A stretch of DNA of 64,000 nucleotides from Bacteroidales bacterium. GTDB lineage: Bacteria > Bacteroidota > Bacteroidia > Bacteroidales > UBA1402. Below the pieces are notes generated by a model. That model saw only the letters and a list, made by a program, of their open reading frames with translations. It did no database searches and had not been told where the DNA came from. A program made the position numbers and the translations under genes. Positions 42,830-50,274 of the stretch are shown here, piece after piece; within the stretch, counting starts at the first letter, position 1; every line of letters starts with the position of its first letter. The stretch lies in the NCBI GenBank assembly GCA_017468435.1, contig JAFUIP010000003.1, forward strand, positions 62,001 to 126,000, read 5' to 3'.

Positions 42830-44038
42830 TCATCTTCCCTTATACATATCTTCGTAATATTTTTCGTACTCGCCGGAGGTGATGTTGTCCATCCATTCTT
42901 GATGATCGAGGTACCAACGCACGGTCTTTTCTATGCCTTCTTCGAATTGCAGGCTTGGTTCCCAACCGAGTTCTTTTTGCAACTTGGTGCTGTCGATGGC
43001 GTAGCGCGCGTCGTGGCCCAAGCGGTCGGTAACGTAAGTGATGAGTTTCATGCTGTAGCCTTCTTCGTTGCCGAGCAAACGGTCTACCGTCTTGATCATC
43101 ACCTTGATAAGGTCGATGTTCTTCCACTCGTTGAAGCCGCCGATATTGTAGGTTTCGGCCGTTTTGCCCTGGTGGAAGATGACATCGATGGCGCGGGCAT
43201 GGTCTTCCACAAAGAGCCAGTCGCGCACGTTTTCGCCCTTACCATACACCGGCAGCGGTTTCCCGTGACGGATGTTGTTGATAAAGAGCGGGATCAACTT
43301 TTCGGGAAATTGATACGGGCCGTAGTTGTTCGAGCAATTCGTCACGATGGTGGGCATGCCGTAAGTGTCGTGGTAAGCGCGCACGAAATGGTCGCTGCTC
43401 GCTTTGCTCGCAGAGTACGGACTATGCGGATTGTATTTCGTCGTTTCGTAGAAAAATTCGTCGCCGTAGGCCTTGTGTCCCTCGCTTGAAGCAACTGTTT
43501 TGAACGGCGGCTCAATGCCCTCAGGATGATTCATTTCCAGCGCGCCATACACTTCGTCGGTGCTGATGTGGTAAAAACGGCATGGAATGCCTTCGCCTTG
43601 TGATTGAGCGGCGGTCTCCGGCGCCGTTCCTTGAAAATCGGTCTCCGGCGCGGCGGGCATCACATAGCCAAATTGTTCCCAATAGAGTTTCGCGGCTTGC
43701 AGCAAACTCAGCGTTCCCATCACGTTGGTTCTGGCGAAAGTGAAAGGATCCTTGATGCTGCGGTCCACGTGGCTTTCGGCCGCCAAATGAATGATGCCAT
43801 CCACCTTTTCGTCTTGCATCAGCTGATAAAAAGCCTCAAAATCGCAAATATCCATTTTCACGAACTTATAGTTGGGCTTGTCTTCTATATCCTTGAGATT
43901 GGCCAAGTTACCCGCGTACGTGAGTTTATCCAAGTTGATAATTTTGTACTCGGGATACTTGTTCACAAACAATCTGACCACGTGGCTGCCAATGAATCCG
44001 GCGCCTCCGGTAATGACAATGCTTCGTTTGTTATTCAT
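42830..44038 (-). CDS. rfbB: dTDP-glucose 4,6-dehydratase
   Basis: This 402-residue extended SDR enzyme has the start SIVITGGAGFIGSHVVRLFV and the active-site STDEVYG and YSASKASSDHFVR. It should turn dTDP-glucose into dTDP-4-keto-6-deoxyglucose with bound NAD, giving the precursor used by the WecE-like transaminase. It is about 20 residues longer than usual because of an insertion (AAPETDFQGTAPETAAQSQG, about residues 131-150) that repeats the unit APET with its GCGCCGGAGACC coding. RmlA lies on the other side of a small convergent gene. Confidence 0.93.
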   Translation of the reverse strand: MNNKRSIVITGGAGFIGSHVVRLFVNKYPEYKIINLDKLTYAGNLANLKDIEDKPNYKFVKMDICDFEAFYQLMQDEKVDGIIHLAAESHVDRSIKDPFTFARTNVMGTLSLLQAAKLYWEQFGYVMPAAPETDFQGTAPETAAQSQGEGIPCRFYHISTDEVYGALEMNHPEGIEPPFKTVASSEGHKAYGDEFFYETTKYNPHSPYSASKASSDHFVRAYHDTYGMPTIVTNCSNNYGPYQFPEKLIPLFINNIRHGKPLPVYGKGENVRDWLFVEDHARAIDVIFHQGKTAETYNIGGFNEWKNIDLIKVMIKTVDRLLGNEEGYSMKLITYVTDRLGHDARYAIDSTKLQKELGWEPSLQFEEGIEKTVRWYLDHQEWMDNITSGEYEKYYEDMYKGR

Positions 44039-44117
44039 ATCAATATATTAATTTTTTATTACTTTTTCTTGAATTTATCTCGCATTTACCTTATCTTGCA
44101 AGCCTAAATCTACTACT

Positions 44118-44543
44118 ATGAAAAATGACATGTTTATTCCTGATGGCAACACCATCGAAGACTTTAAGCAAAGGGCAAAAGTGATTCGTAATTTCTACCG
44201 ACTTTGGAAGTTGAAACACCCGGATCAGAAGGTTTACAACCATTCGCTGAAGGCGGATATCAACATTCGATTTATTTCTATCGACGAGACCAGTACCAAA
44301 GCTGCTAAAAATTATCTTTCGACGCTCGCTGTGCTGCAATTGGATGTTATTCTAATGGCAGCCAAAAAGGTTCGCGTTGTTAAACCAAAAGTCGGCGTCG
44401 AAAACCAGAAGACTTTTAAAGAAATGATTCTGATGGAGTGTGATTTAGTCTCTATTGGCAAAGTCAAACTTACCGTCGGTGTCCACAAAAAATCGTCTTT
44501 AAAGATTCAATACTGCATTACTGCCATCAATGTATCTCCATAA
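44118..44543 (+). CDS. Conserved hypothetical protein, sole rightward gene in the capsule locus
   Basis: This 141-residue protein is likely cytosolic, with no signal or membrane segment. It begins MKNDMFIPDGNTIEDFKQRA and has a conserved-looking core (KADINIRFISIDETSTKAAK) ending VGVHKKSSLKIQYCITAI. I believe similar proteins are widespread in Bacteroidales, but no function is known to me. It runs opposite to all neighbours. A promoter-like TTG-N20-TATCTTG lies just upstream (about 44070-44099), so it is probably its own unit. Confidence 0.7.
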   Translation: MKNDMFIPDGNTIEDFKQRAKVIRNFYRLWKLKHPDQKVYNHSLKADINIRFISIDETSTKAAKNYLSTLAVLQLDVILMAAKKVRVVKPKVGVENQKTFKEMILMECDLVSIGKVKLTVGVHKKSSLKIQYCITAINVSP

Positions 44544-44705
44544 AATAAGGAGCCGACATCTGCCAGCTCCCATATATTTGCCCCGGGAATGCTTGGCAGT
44601 AGTTTACCTTGCGGTGACGCTGGCGGGCGGGGTCTTTCGCACAAATCCATTTACGTCAACAAATCCAAGCCTTACAACTTGGCGCAAAGGTAAGTATTTA
44701 TTCAA

Positions 44706-45611
44706 TTATTCCAAATTTGGTTTTCCTGTTTCTTTTAATTCGTCAATCACTTTGAGCAAGTACTGACCGTATTGATTTTTAATCATAGGCTGTGCCAACT
44801 CGCGCATACGTTCTTCGCTAATCCAACCCTGACGATAGGCAATGCCCTCCAAGCAAGCCACCTTCAAACCTTGGCGTTTTTCCAACACTTCAATATAGGT
44901 AGAGGCTTCACTGAGCGAATCGTGCGTGCCGGTATCGAGCCAAGCAAAGCCTCGGCCTAAGGTTTGCACTTTCAGTTCGCCATCGGCCAGGAACTGCTGA
45001 TTTACCGTCGTGATTTCATATTCTCCTCGGGCAGAAGGCTTGATATTCTTGGCCACATCCACCACTTTATTAGGATAGAAATACAAACCTACCACAGCGT
45101 AATTGCTCTTAGGATTCGCGGGTTTTTCTTCTATACTGAGACAATTGCCTTCTTTGTCAAATTCGGCCACGCCATAGCGTTCGGGGTCGTTTACCCAATA
45201 ACCGAAAACGGTAGCTTTCTTTTCTTCGTCGGCCGTACGAACCGCTTCTTTCAACATCGAAGTAAAGCCGCTGCCGTGGAAGATATTGTCGCCCAATACC
45301 AAACAAGCGCTATCATCGCCAATAAAATCAGCTCCAATGGTAAAAGCCTGCGCCAACCCATCGGGACTGGGTTGTTCGGCATAGGTAAAGTTCACGCCAT
45401 AATCGCTGCCATCGCCCAACAATCGCTTGAAACCGGGCAAGTCGTGCGGCGTGGAAATAATCAGTATCTCTCTGATTCCGGCCAACATCAACACTGAGAT
45501 GGGATAATACACCATCGGCTTGTCATAAATCGGCATCAACTGCTTACTGATTCCCTTGGTAATGGGGTAAAGGCGCGTGCCGCTACCACCAGCTAATACG
45601 ATTCCTTTCAT
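44706..45611 (-). CDS. rfbA: Glucose-1-phosphate thymidylyltransferase
   Basis: This 301-residue enzyme has the nucleotide-binding start [19 protein letters not shown] and the motif [19 protein letters not shown], with the active-site region [13 protein letters not shown]. It joins glucose-1-phosphate and dTTP to form dTDP-glucose, the substrate of the RmlB enzyme encoded at 42830-44038. It is co-oriented with RmlB but separated from it by the small rightward gene, and it follows alanine dehydrogenase by 14 bp. Confidence 0.95.
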   Translation of the reverse strand: MKGIVLAGGSGTRLYPITKGISKQLMPIYDKPMVYYPISVLMLAGIREILIISTPHDLPGFKRLLGDGSDYGVNFTYAEQPSPDGLAQAFTIGADFIGDDSACLVLGDNIFHGSGFTSMLKEAVRTADEEKKATVFGYWVNDPERYGVAEFDKEGNCLSIEEKPANPKSNYAVVGLYFYPNKVVDVAKNIKPSARGEYEITTVNQQFLADGELKVQTLGRGFAWLDTGTHDSLSEASTYIEVLEKRQGLKVACLEGIAYRQGWISEERMRELAQPMIKNQYGQYLLKVIDELKETGKPNLE

Positions 45612-45625
45612 TGGATTGTTATGAT

Positions 45626-46741
45626 TTAGTTAAATACTTCACTCACTTTCACATACGCCAGGCCGAGCGCCTTGGCTACATTTTTGTTGGTGCATTTGCC
45701 GCAATAGATGTTGAGACCGTTGGCGAGTCCGGCGTCCATTTTCATAGCCTCTTCCAGACCATAGTCGGCCATGAGCATAGCATAGCGGAAAGTTGCGTTG
45801 GCAAGGGCCACGGTAGAGGTATAAGGCACAGCGCCAGGCATATTGCCCACACAATAGTGCACCACACCTTCTTCGATAAACACAGGATCGTCGTGCGTAG
45901 TGACGTGTGAACTTTCACAGCAACCGCCCTGGTCGATAGCAATATCCACAATAACAGCGCCTTTACGCATCAAAGGCAAATGCTCGCGACGAATCAACTT
46001 TGGCGTCGCACCACCGGGAATCAAGACCGAACCAATCACCAAATCAGCTTCTTTCAAGGCCTTACGGATATTAGCCTCGGTGCTATACAAGGTGGTGATA
46101 GAGGTTCCAAAAACATCATCAAGATAGGCTAAACGATTCAGGTTGACATCCAACAATGTTACGTCTGCACCGATACCCACAGCGGCTTTAGCTGCATAAG
46201 TACCTGCTATACCGCCACCTACGATAACGATTTTTCCTCTTTCAACACCCGGCACACCGCCCAGCAAAATACCTCGGCCACCAAAACTACTTTGCATAAA
46301 CTTGGCACCTTCTTGGATACTCAAACGGCCTGCAATCTGGCTCATAGGGCGCAAGCAGGGCAAATTTCCTTGCGCATCGGTGATGGTTTCGAAAGCTACT
46401 GCCTTACATCCACTGTCCAACAATGCTTTAGCCAACTTAGGATTGGGCGCCAAATGGAGATAGGTAAACAGAATCTGATTCTTGCGGAGATATTTATATT
46501 CGCATTCTTCCGGTTCTTTTACTTTCACCACCATATCGCATTGCGCAAAAACCTCGGCCGGAGTGGCCACAATCTCTGCACCTGCATCTATATAGTCTTG
46601 GTCTAAAAAACCAGCACCCAAACCTGCTTGCGTCTCTACCAGCACCCTATGACCCTTAGCCACAAATGCACTGACATTGTCAGGAATCAAACCCACTCTA
46701 TACTCGTGGTTCTTCAGTTCTTTTGTTGTTCCGATTATCAT
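45626..46741 (-). CDS. ald: Alanine dehydrogenase
   Basis: This 371-residue enzyme should convert L-alanine to pyruvate and ammonia with NAD. The front domain ([20 protein letters not shown]) is characteristic, the NAD loop reads [20 protein letters not shown], and the active-site His-containing segment is [15 protein letters not shown]. Its place inside the capsule locus, 14 bp before rfbA and 11 bp after the ParE-like toxin gene, has no obvious link to polysaccharide. It may supply pyruvate or alanine for modified sugars. Confidence 0.93.
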   Translation of the reverse strand: MIIGTTKELKNHEYRVGLIPDNVSAFVAKGHRVLVETQAGLGAGFLDQDYIDAGAEIVATPAEVFAQCDMVVKVKEPEECEYKYLRKNQILFTYLHLAPNPKLAKALLDSGCKAVAFETITDAQGNLPCLRPMSQIAGRLSIQEGAKFMQSSFGGRGILLGGVPGVERGKIVIVGGGIAGTYAAKAAVGIGADVTLLDVNLNRLAYLDDVFGTSITTLYSTEANIRKALKEADLVIGSVLIPGGATPKLIRREHLPLMRKGAVIVDIAIDQGGCCESSHVTTHDDPVFIEEGVVHYCVGNMPGAVPYTSTVALANATFRYAMLMADYGLEEAMKMDAGLANGLNIYCGKCTNKNVAKALGLAYVKVSEVFN

Positions 46742-46752
46742 AGTTCTTCCTC

Positions 46753-47082
46753 TTAATTTTTTTCATCCGACACTGGCGGATAATATTCTGGATTCATCTT
46801 ACAATTCCATATCACTGCTACAATCACTTTATGCCCATCTACAAAGTATATCAACTTGTATAAACCTCGTGCAACTATTATAGAACGATATTCTATGTCC
46901 GTATTACTTATTGCAATTTCTCGACTTCCGATAAATGGAAATTCTTTCAATCGCAACGACTCATTTAAAATATCGTTGTATATTTTTCTTGCCAGTTTCT
47001 CGCTTTTTGTAAATTCCAAATGATAATAATATACATTCTCAAGATGTTGCACAGCCCTTTTGGTCCATAGCAACTCATTCAT
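46753..47082 (-). CDS. RelE/ParE-family toxin
   Basis: This 109-residue protein has the RelE/ParE fold layout: an N-terminal helix pair (WTKRAVQHLENVYYYHLEF), SLRLKEFPFIGSREI and the C-terminal strands RGLYKLIYFVDGHKVIVAVIWN. ParE types inhibit gyrase and RelE types cleave mRNA on the ribosome; which one applies here is not clear. It overlaps the upstream antitoxin gene by 4 bp, the usual arrangement of these pairs. Confidence 0.85.
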   Translation of the reverse strand: MNELLWTKRAVQHLENVYYYHLEFTKSEKLARKIYNDILNESLRLKEFPFIGSREIAISNTDIEYRSIIVARGLYKLIYFVDGHKVIVAVIWNCKMNPEYYPPVSDEKN

Positions 47083-47294
47083 ACACGATGTCTTAAACGA
47101 AGTTGTTCAACAGAATACACTTTGCCTAAATGGTAGTCATCCATCGACTTTTCCAATTCCTGTTGCAGTTCTTCGGATGAGAACACACAATTGTCATTTT
47201 CCGTCATGGTATTAGCGTTGACAGTGCCGGTTCTTTCATAAGGAACCACACGCTCAGATAAGGTCTTTTTTTTCATAATTAAGGTAGTTTTCAT
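47079..47294 (-). CDS. Antitoxin partner of the RelE/ParE-like toxin
   Basis: This 71-residue protein has a variable front part and a C-terminal helix (SSEELQQELEKSMDDYHLGKVYSVEQLR) typical of antitoxins that wrap around RelE/ParE toxins. I start it at ATG 47294 (MKTTLIMKKK). There is no clear DNA-binding motif, so regulation of the pair may depend on the complex or on the capsule operon. It ends in a 4-bp overlap with the toxin. Confidence 0.72.
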   Translation of the reverse strand: MKTTLIMKKKTLSERVVPYERTGTVNANTMTENDNCVFSSEELQQELEKSMDDYHLGKVYSVEQLRLRHRV

Positions 47295-47306
47295 AGTTAA
47301 CAATTA

Positions 47307-48131
47307 TCACTTTACCACCTCTAAGGGCGCGCCGTGGAGGGCGGAGGCGAGGTCGGTGTAGGAAGAATAGTAGGAGCCGTAAATCTTCTTGGTAGAAGAG
47401 AGGGCAAACAATTCGATCACCGCGTCGCGTATTCCCTTGAAGCTGTGCCTATTGAGCGTGGCTGTGTAGGTTATGATTCTTTCTTGATCTGTGTTGTATC
47501 GCTCGCAAAATTGCTGTTTCACGCCCTTGTCGTCGCTGCAAAGATAGACCTTGACTTCGGGCTCGTCCGCAAAGAGTTGGTCTAGCTTGGCGTAGAACTT
47601 ATCGAGACTCGAATGTTGGATGGACTGCTTGTTGTCCGTGCGCCTGATATGCACGCCGTAGGTGCAATGGCCAAATTGAGCCTTCAGATTGTCAATATCT
47701 TGCTGTATATCATCTACCGGCACAAACAACTGCGACAGCGGCGCCATAAGGCATAGCTGCGAACAAGTGGAAACAATCAATTCCTCGTTTTTGCCGGTAA
47801 ACTCCTTATATAATTGTTCGAAACGCTCTGCATTTATGTCGTAGAAAGCCTTGCGTCTAAATAACTTATCAAAGAGTTTCGGCAAATACAAATTGTATTT
47901 AGAAGGCTGATGATAAGCTATATAACTCAGCAAAATATCATCTTTCAAATCGAGGCCGGAAATAGGCTTAAACAGACGATGAAAAGCCGCATTCAGACCT
48001 TCCCCCCTATTCCAATGAAGAACAAAATGACATTGGTTTTGCTCAGACAAACTCGCCACCGAAGCCATCACGCGCATTCGGTTACACAAACCGCCAATAG
48101 GAATCAGGTGAATATGGTTACAGAACTTCAT
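47307..48131 (-). CDS. Fucosyltransferase-like glycosyltransferase
   Basis: This 274-residue protein has the N-terminal GGLCNRMRVMAS motif and a late GVHIRRTDN followed by VKVYLCSDDKGV. This pattern fits the GT11/GT23/GT37-like GT-B superfamily that uses GDP-fucose or a related donor. No transmembrane segment is visible. It overlaps the DUF3990 gene by 14 bp and precedes the antitoxin gene, so a glycan enzyme sits between two toxin-type modules. The donor sugar is not certain. Confidence 0.75.
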   Translation of the reverse strand: MKFCNHIHLIPIGGLCNRMRVMASVASLSEQNQCHFVLHWNRGEGLNAAFHRLFKPISGLDLKDDILLSYIAYHQPSKYNLYLPKLFDKLFRRKAFYDINAERFEQLYKEFTGKNEELIVSTCSQLCLMAPLSQLFVPVDDIQQDIDNLKAQFGHCTYGVHIRRTDNKQSIQHSSLDKFYAKLDQLFADEPEVKVYLCSDDKGVKQQFCERYNTDQERIITYTATLNRHSFKGIRDAVIELFALSSTKKIYGSYYSSYTDLASALHGAPLEVVK

Positions 48132-48606
48132 AGCTCTCTATAAAACTCAAAGATTCTATGGCGCGAGTTGAATGGAACGACAGTTGGTCGTAGGTCTTGT
48201 ATGCTTTAAGTTGCGCAATGGCAGCAGGCGCATCGAGGATGCCGCTTTCGTAAAGATTCACCGTGGTGAAAACATTATCATTGGCAACAGGTCCAAACAC
48301 CAAATCGAATTGATGCAACAGGGGTTCGCTTTTTCTATTATTCACCACAAAATTCAGCCAAGCCTCATCCACGCCATCAAACTTGCGCATGGCCAATGTT
48401 GAGTCATTTAATATGGCATCGTCTATTTCGTAAACCGTAACCACCGCCTTGGCGGCCTTGGCTCTGTCTTGTTTTATCTTGGCCCAATGTTCGGCCTGTT
48501 CGGCCAAAGTGGTAGTATAAAAGCCCTTACCGAAATCGGTACGAGAACGCCCTCTGCGCAATGTCGGTTTACGGACTTCCACTATAGATCCATGGTATAA
48601 TTTCAT
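48118..48606 (-). CDS. DUF3990 protein with ADP-ribosyltransferase-like fold
   Basis: This 162-residue protein has the DUF3990 plan: LYHGSIVEV at the start, DFGKGFYTTTLAEQAEHWA (a site like the ADP-ribosyltransferase Tyr/Ser region), AWLNFVVNNR and FDLVFGPVANDNVF. Family members are thought to be ADP-ribosyltransferase-like toxins of genes linked with DUF3791 proteins. It overlaps the DUF3791-type gene upstream by 4 bp (ATGA), so the two are translationally coupled. Its partner here is a fused two-part protein. Confidence 0.78.
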   Translation of the reverse strand: MKLYHGSIVEVRKPTLRRGRSRTDFGKGFYTTTLAEQAEHWAKIKQDRAKAAKAVVTVYEIDDAILNDSTLAMRKFDGVDEAWLNFVVNNRKSEPLLHQFDLVFGPVANDNVFTTVNLYESGILDAPAAIAQLKAYKTYDQLSFHSTRAIESLSFIESYEVL

Positions 48607-49031
48607 CTTCGTTGTCTTTTCTTGATAAAACGGTCTATTTCATCAATAACATAGCCGGTGCCCTGCGTATGCAACAAATCGTAATGTTGGAACAAAAACA
48701 TATCCACGGCATAGTCGTTAAACAAAGCAAAAACCTGAAAACCAGACATTTTATGATAAATAGCGTATTTTTCCAAGGTATAGGTAAAAAAGGCAAAGGC
48801 TTCCAGGGAAACATCATAGCTTTGTTTTTTTCTGACATATTCAAATTCTTCGTAAAGCGCTTCCGAACTCAAATACCACCATTTGGCACCTTCGTTGTAA
48901 AGTTCTTTGTACATGGGATTTGAGTAGATATATACCAAAGCCTCGTGCAAGGATATTTTTTTCTTGAACGACACATACTCTGCCAATTTTGCTATTTTGA
49001 CAGGCACGATATTATCCTCATATACTCCCAT
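48603..49031 (-). CDS. DUF3791-type protein with two fused partner-like halves
   Basis: This 142-residue protein has two halves that resemble, in order, the 74-residue and the 73-residue proteins flanking the second DUF3990 gene at 60.1-60.8 kb. The first (ISLHEALVYIYSNPMYKELYNEG...LSSEALYEEFEYV) parallels MSVTEALDTLYNSETYAKL. The second (FAFFTYTLEKYAIYHKMSGF...YDLLHTQGTGYVIDEI) is the DUF3791 pattern. It probably neutralises or regulates the DUF3990 protein. It follows the kinase gene by 8 bp. Confidence 0.72.
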   Translation of the reverse strand: MGVYEDNIVPVKIAKLAEYVSFKKKISLHEALVYIYSNPMYKELYNEGAKWWYLSSEALYEEFEYVRKKQSYDVSLEAFAFFTYTLEKYAIYHKMSGFQVFALFNDYAVDMFLFQHYDLLHTQGTGYVIDEIDRFIKKRQRR

Positions 49032-49039
49032 AATCTATT

Positions 49040-50269
49040 CTATCTCCTAATATGCAATTCGAAGGCTTCGGGATGGGCGGCGATAAAGGTTTTGGCGTCG
49101 TTCACCACAAGGGCGAGATAGCCACCACCGCCGGCACCGGGCATTTTCCAAGCCAAGACGTCTGGCATGGCGCTGTAATGAGCAATGGTTTCAGCCACAT
49201 AGCTGTTATCTTGTTCCGGATGACCAATGTAAGTAGGCGCAATCATGCCGGGGAACATAGCCACTTGGGCATCGAAAGAAGCCTTGTAAGCCGTAGCGAA
49301 GGCCGGCAAATCGTGAGCGATGATAGCCTTCCAACAAGCATCGGCTGCATCGGCAAGCGCTTTTACCTTAGCGGGCGTGATATCTTTTCCTTCCACCACC
49401 GAACATCCCGGTTTGCGGGGTTCCATGGGCAGCATCACCAAGTGATCTTCCAAAAAGCGAAGCGTCATTTCGTCGGTGGTGCTTTCTATTTTGGCCGGCC
49501 AGAAGTTGTTGTCGTAATAATGTCTGCAAAGCCCCGGCACACAAATACCTATGGAATCTTGCGCTCCGGAAATATGTCCGTCCGTGCGCTCGGGATTGTT
49601 TTCGAAGCAGAACACCAAACGGGCCAACATTTCGGGATCCATCTTGGGAAGCTTCATGGGCCAAATTTTCTGAATCATGTTGCGCGTGCTGGTACTGAGT
49701 CCGCAACGGTCGCGCACCTCGAAAGTGGGTTCCAAAGAAATGGTGATGGCCCATCCGGGATGATGCATGCTCACGTAGGGTTGATCTATCCAAGTACCTG
49801 CCAGGTCTAATCGCGTGGGAATGCCCTTGCCTTCTTCGGTTTTCGCATCGTTCTGTTGCATGGCAGCCTTGAGCGAGCTGGAACTGCGCGCCTGCAAACC
49901 CTCGTGCGGGGTGCGCTGCAATTCGACGTACTCTATGCCTCTTTCTTCACAGAGCTTGCGTTTAGCCTCGCTTCCGCCTTCTGCATTCACCACAAAGACA
50001 TCGGGCTGCACCAAATCGAGCGTGGGAATAAAGTCGATGACGCCGCTACCCTCGTTGATATAGGCTTCCTTTACGGCTTTGATATTGCGCACCATAAACA
50101 AACGTTCCTCCTCTGGGAACATGGGTTTACGATGTTTGTATTCCAAATAAGTAGCGTCCGATCCTATGCCCACATACAAATCGCCATACTGCGAAGCTTG
50201 CTTGAAAAACTCCACATGACCGCTGTGCAGCAAGTCGTAACATCCACTGACAAATACTTTCTTAGCCAT
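49040..50269 (-). CDS. Fused nucleotidyltransferase and GHMP sugar kinase
   Basis: This 409-residue protein joins two enzymes. The N-terminal domain (to about 130) is a cytidylyl/adenylyltransferase with the HxGH motif (GCYDLLHSGHVEFF), as in the HldE C-domain. The C-terminal domain is a GHMP kinase like HddA, with PTRLDLAGTWIDQP near residue 152 and AGAGGGGYLALV near the end. Together they could phosphorylate a sugar and activate it as an NDP-sugar. The gene follows Wzc by 5 bp and is a common member of Bacteroidales polysaccharide loci, with no sugar assigned by me. Confidence 0.82.
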   Translation of the reverse strand: MAKKVFVSGCYDLLHSGHVEFFKQASQYGDLYVGIGSDATYLEYKHRKPMFPEEERLFMVRNIKAVKEAYINEGSGVIDFIPTLDLVQPDVFVVNAEGGSEAKRKLCEERGIEYVELQRTPHEGLQARSSSSLKAAMQQNDAKTEEGKGIPTRLDLAGTWIDQPYVSMHHPGWAITISLEPTFEVRDRCGLSTSTRNMIQKIWPMKLPKMDPEMLARLVFCFENNPERTDGHISGAQDSIGICVPGLCRHYYDNNFWPAKIESTTDEMTLRFLEDHLVMLPMEPRKPGCSVVEGKDITPAKVKALADAADACWKAIIAHDLPAFATAYKASFDAQVAMFPGMIAPTYIGHPEQDNSYVAETIAHYSAMPDVLAWKMPGAGGGGYLALVVNDAKTFIAAHPEAFELHIRR

Positions 50270-50274
50270 ATTTA

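Noticed and set aside
44544..44705. Terminator between the small rightward gene and rfbA
   Set aside because: GGAGC/GCTCC pairing is only 5 bp with a 12-nt loop and no T tract, too weak to call.
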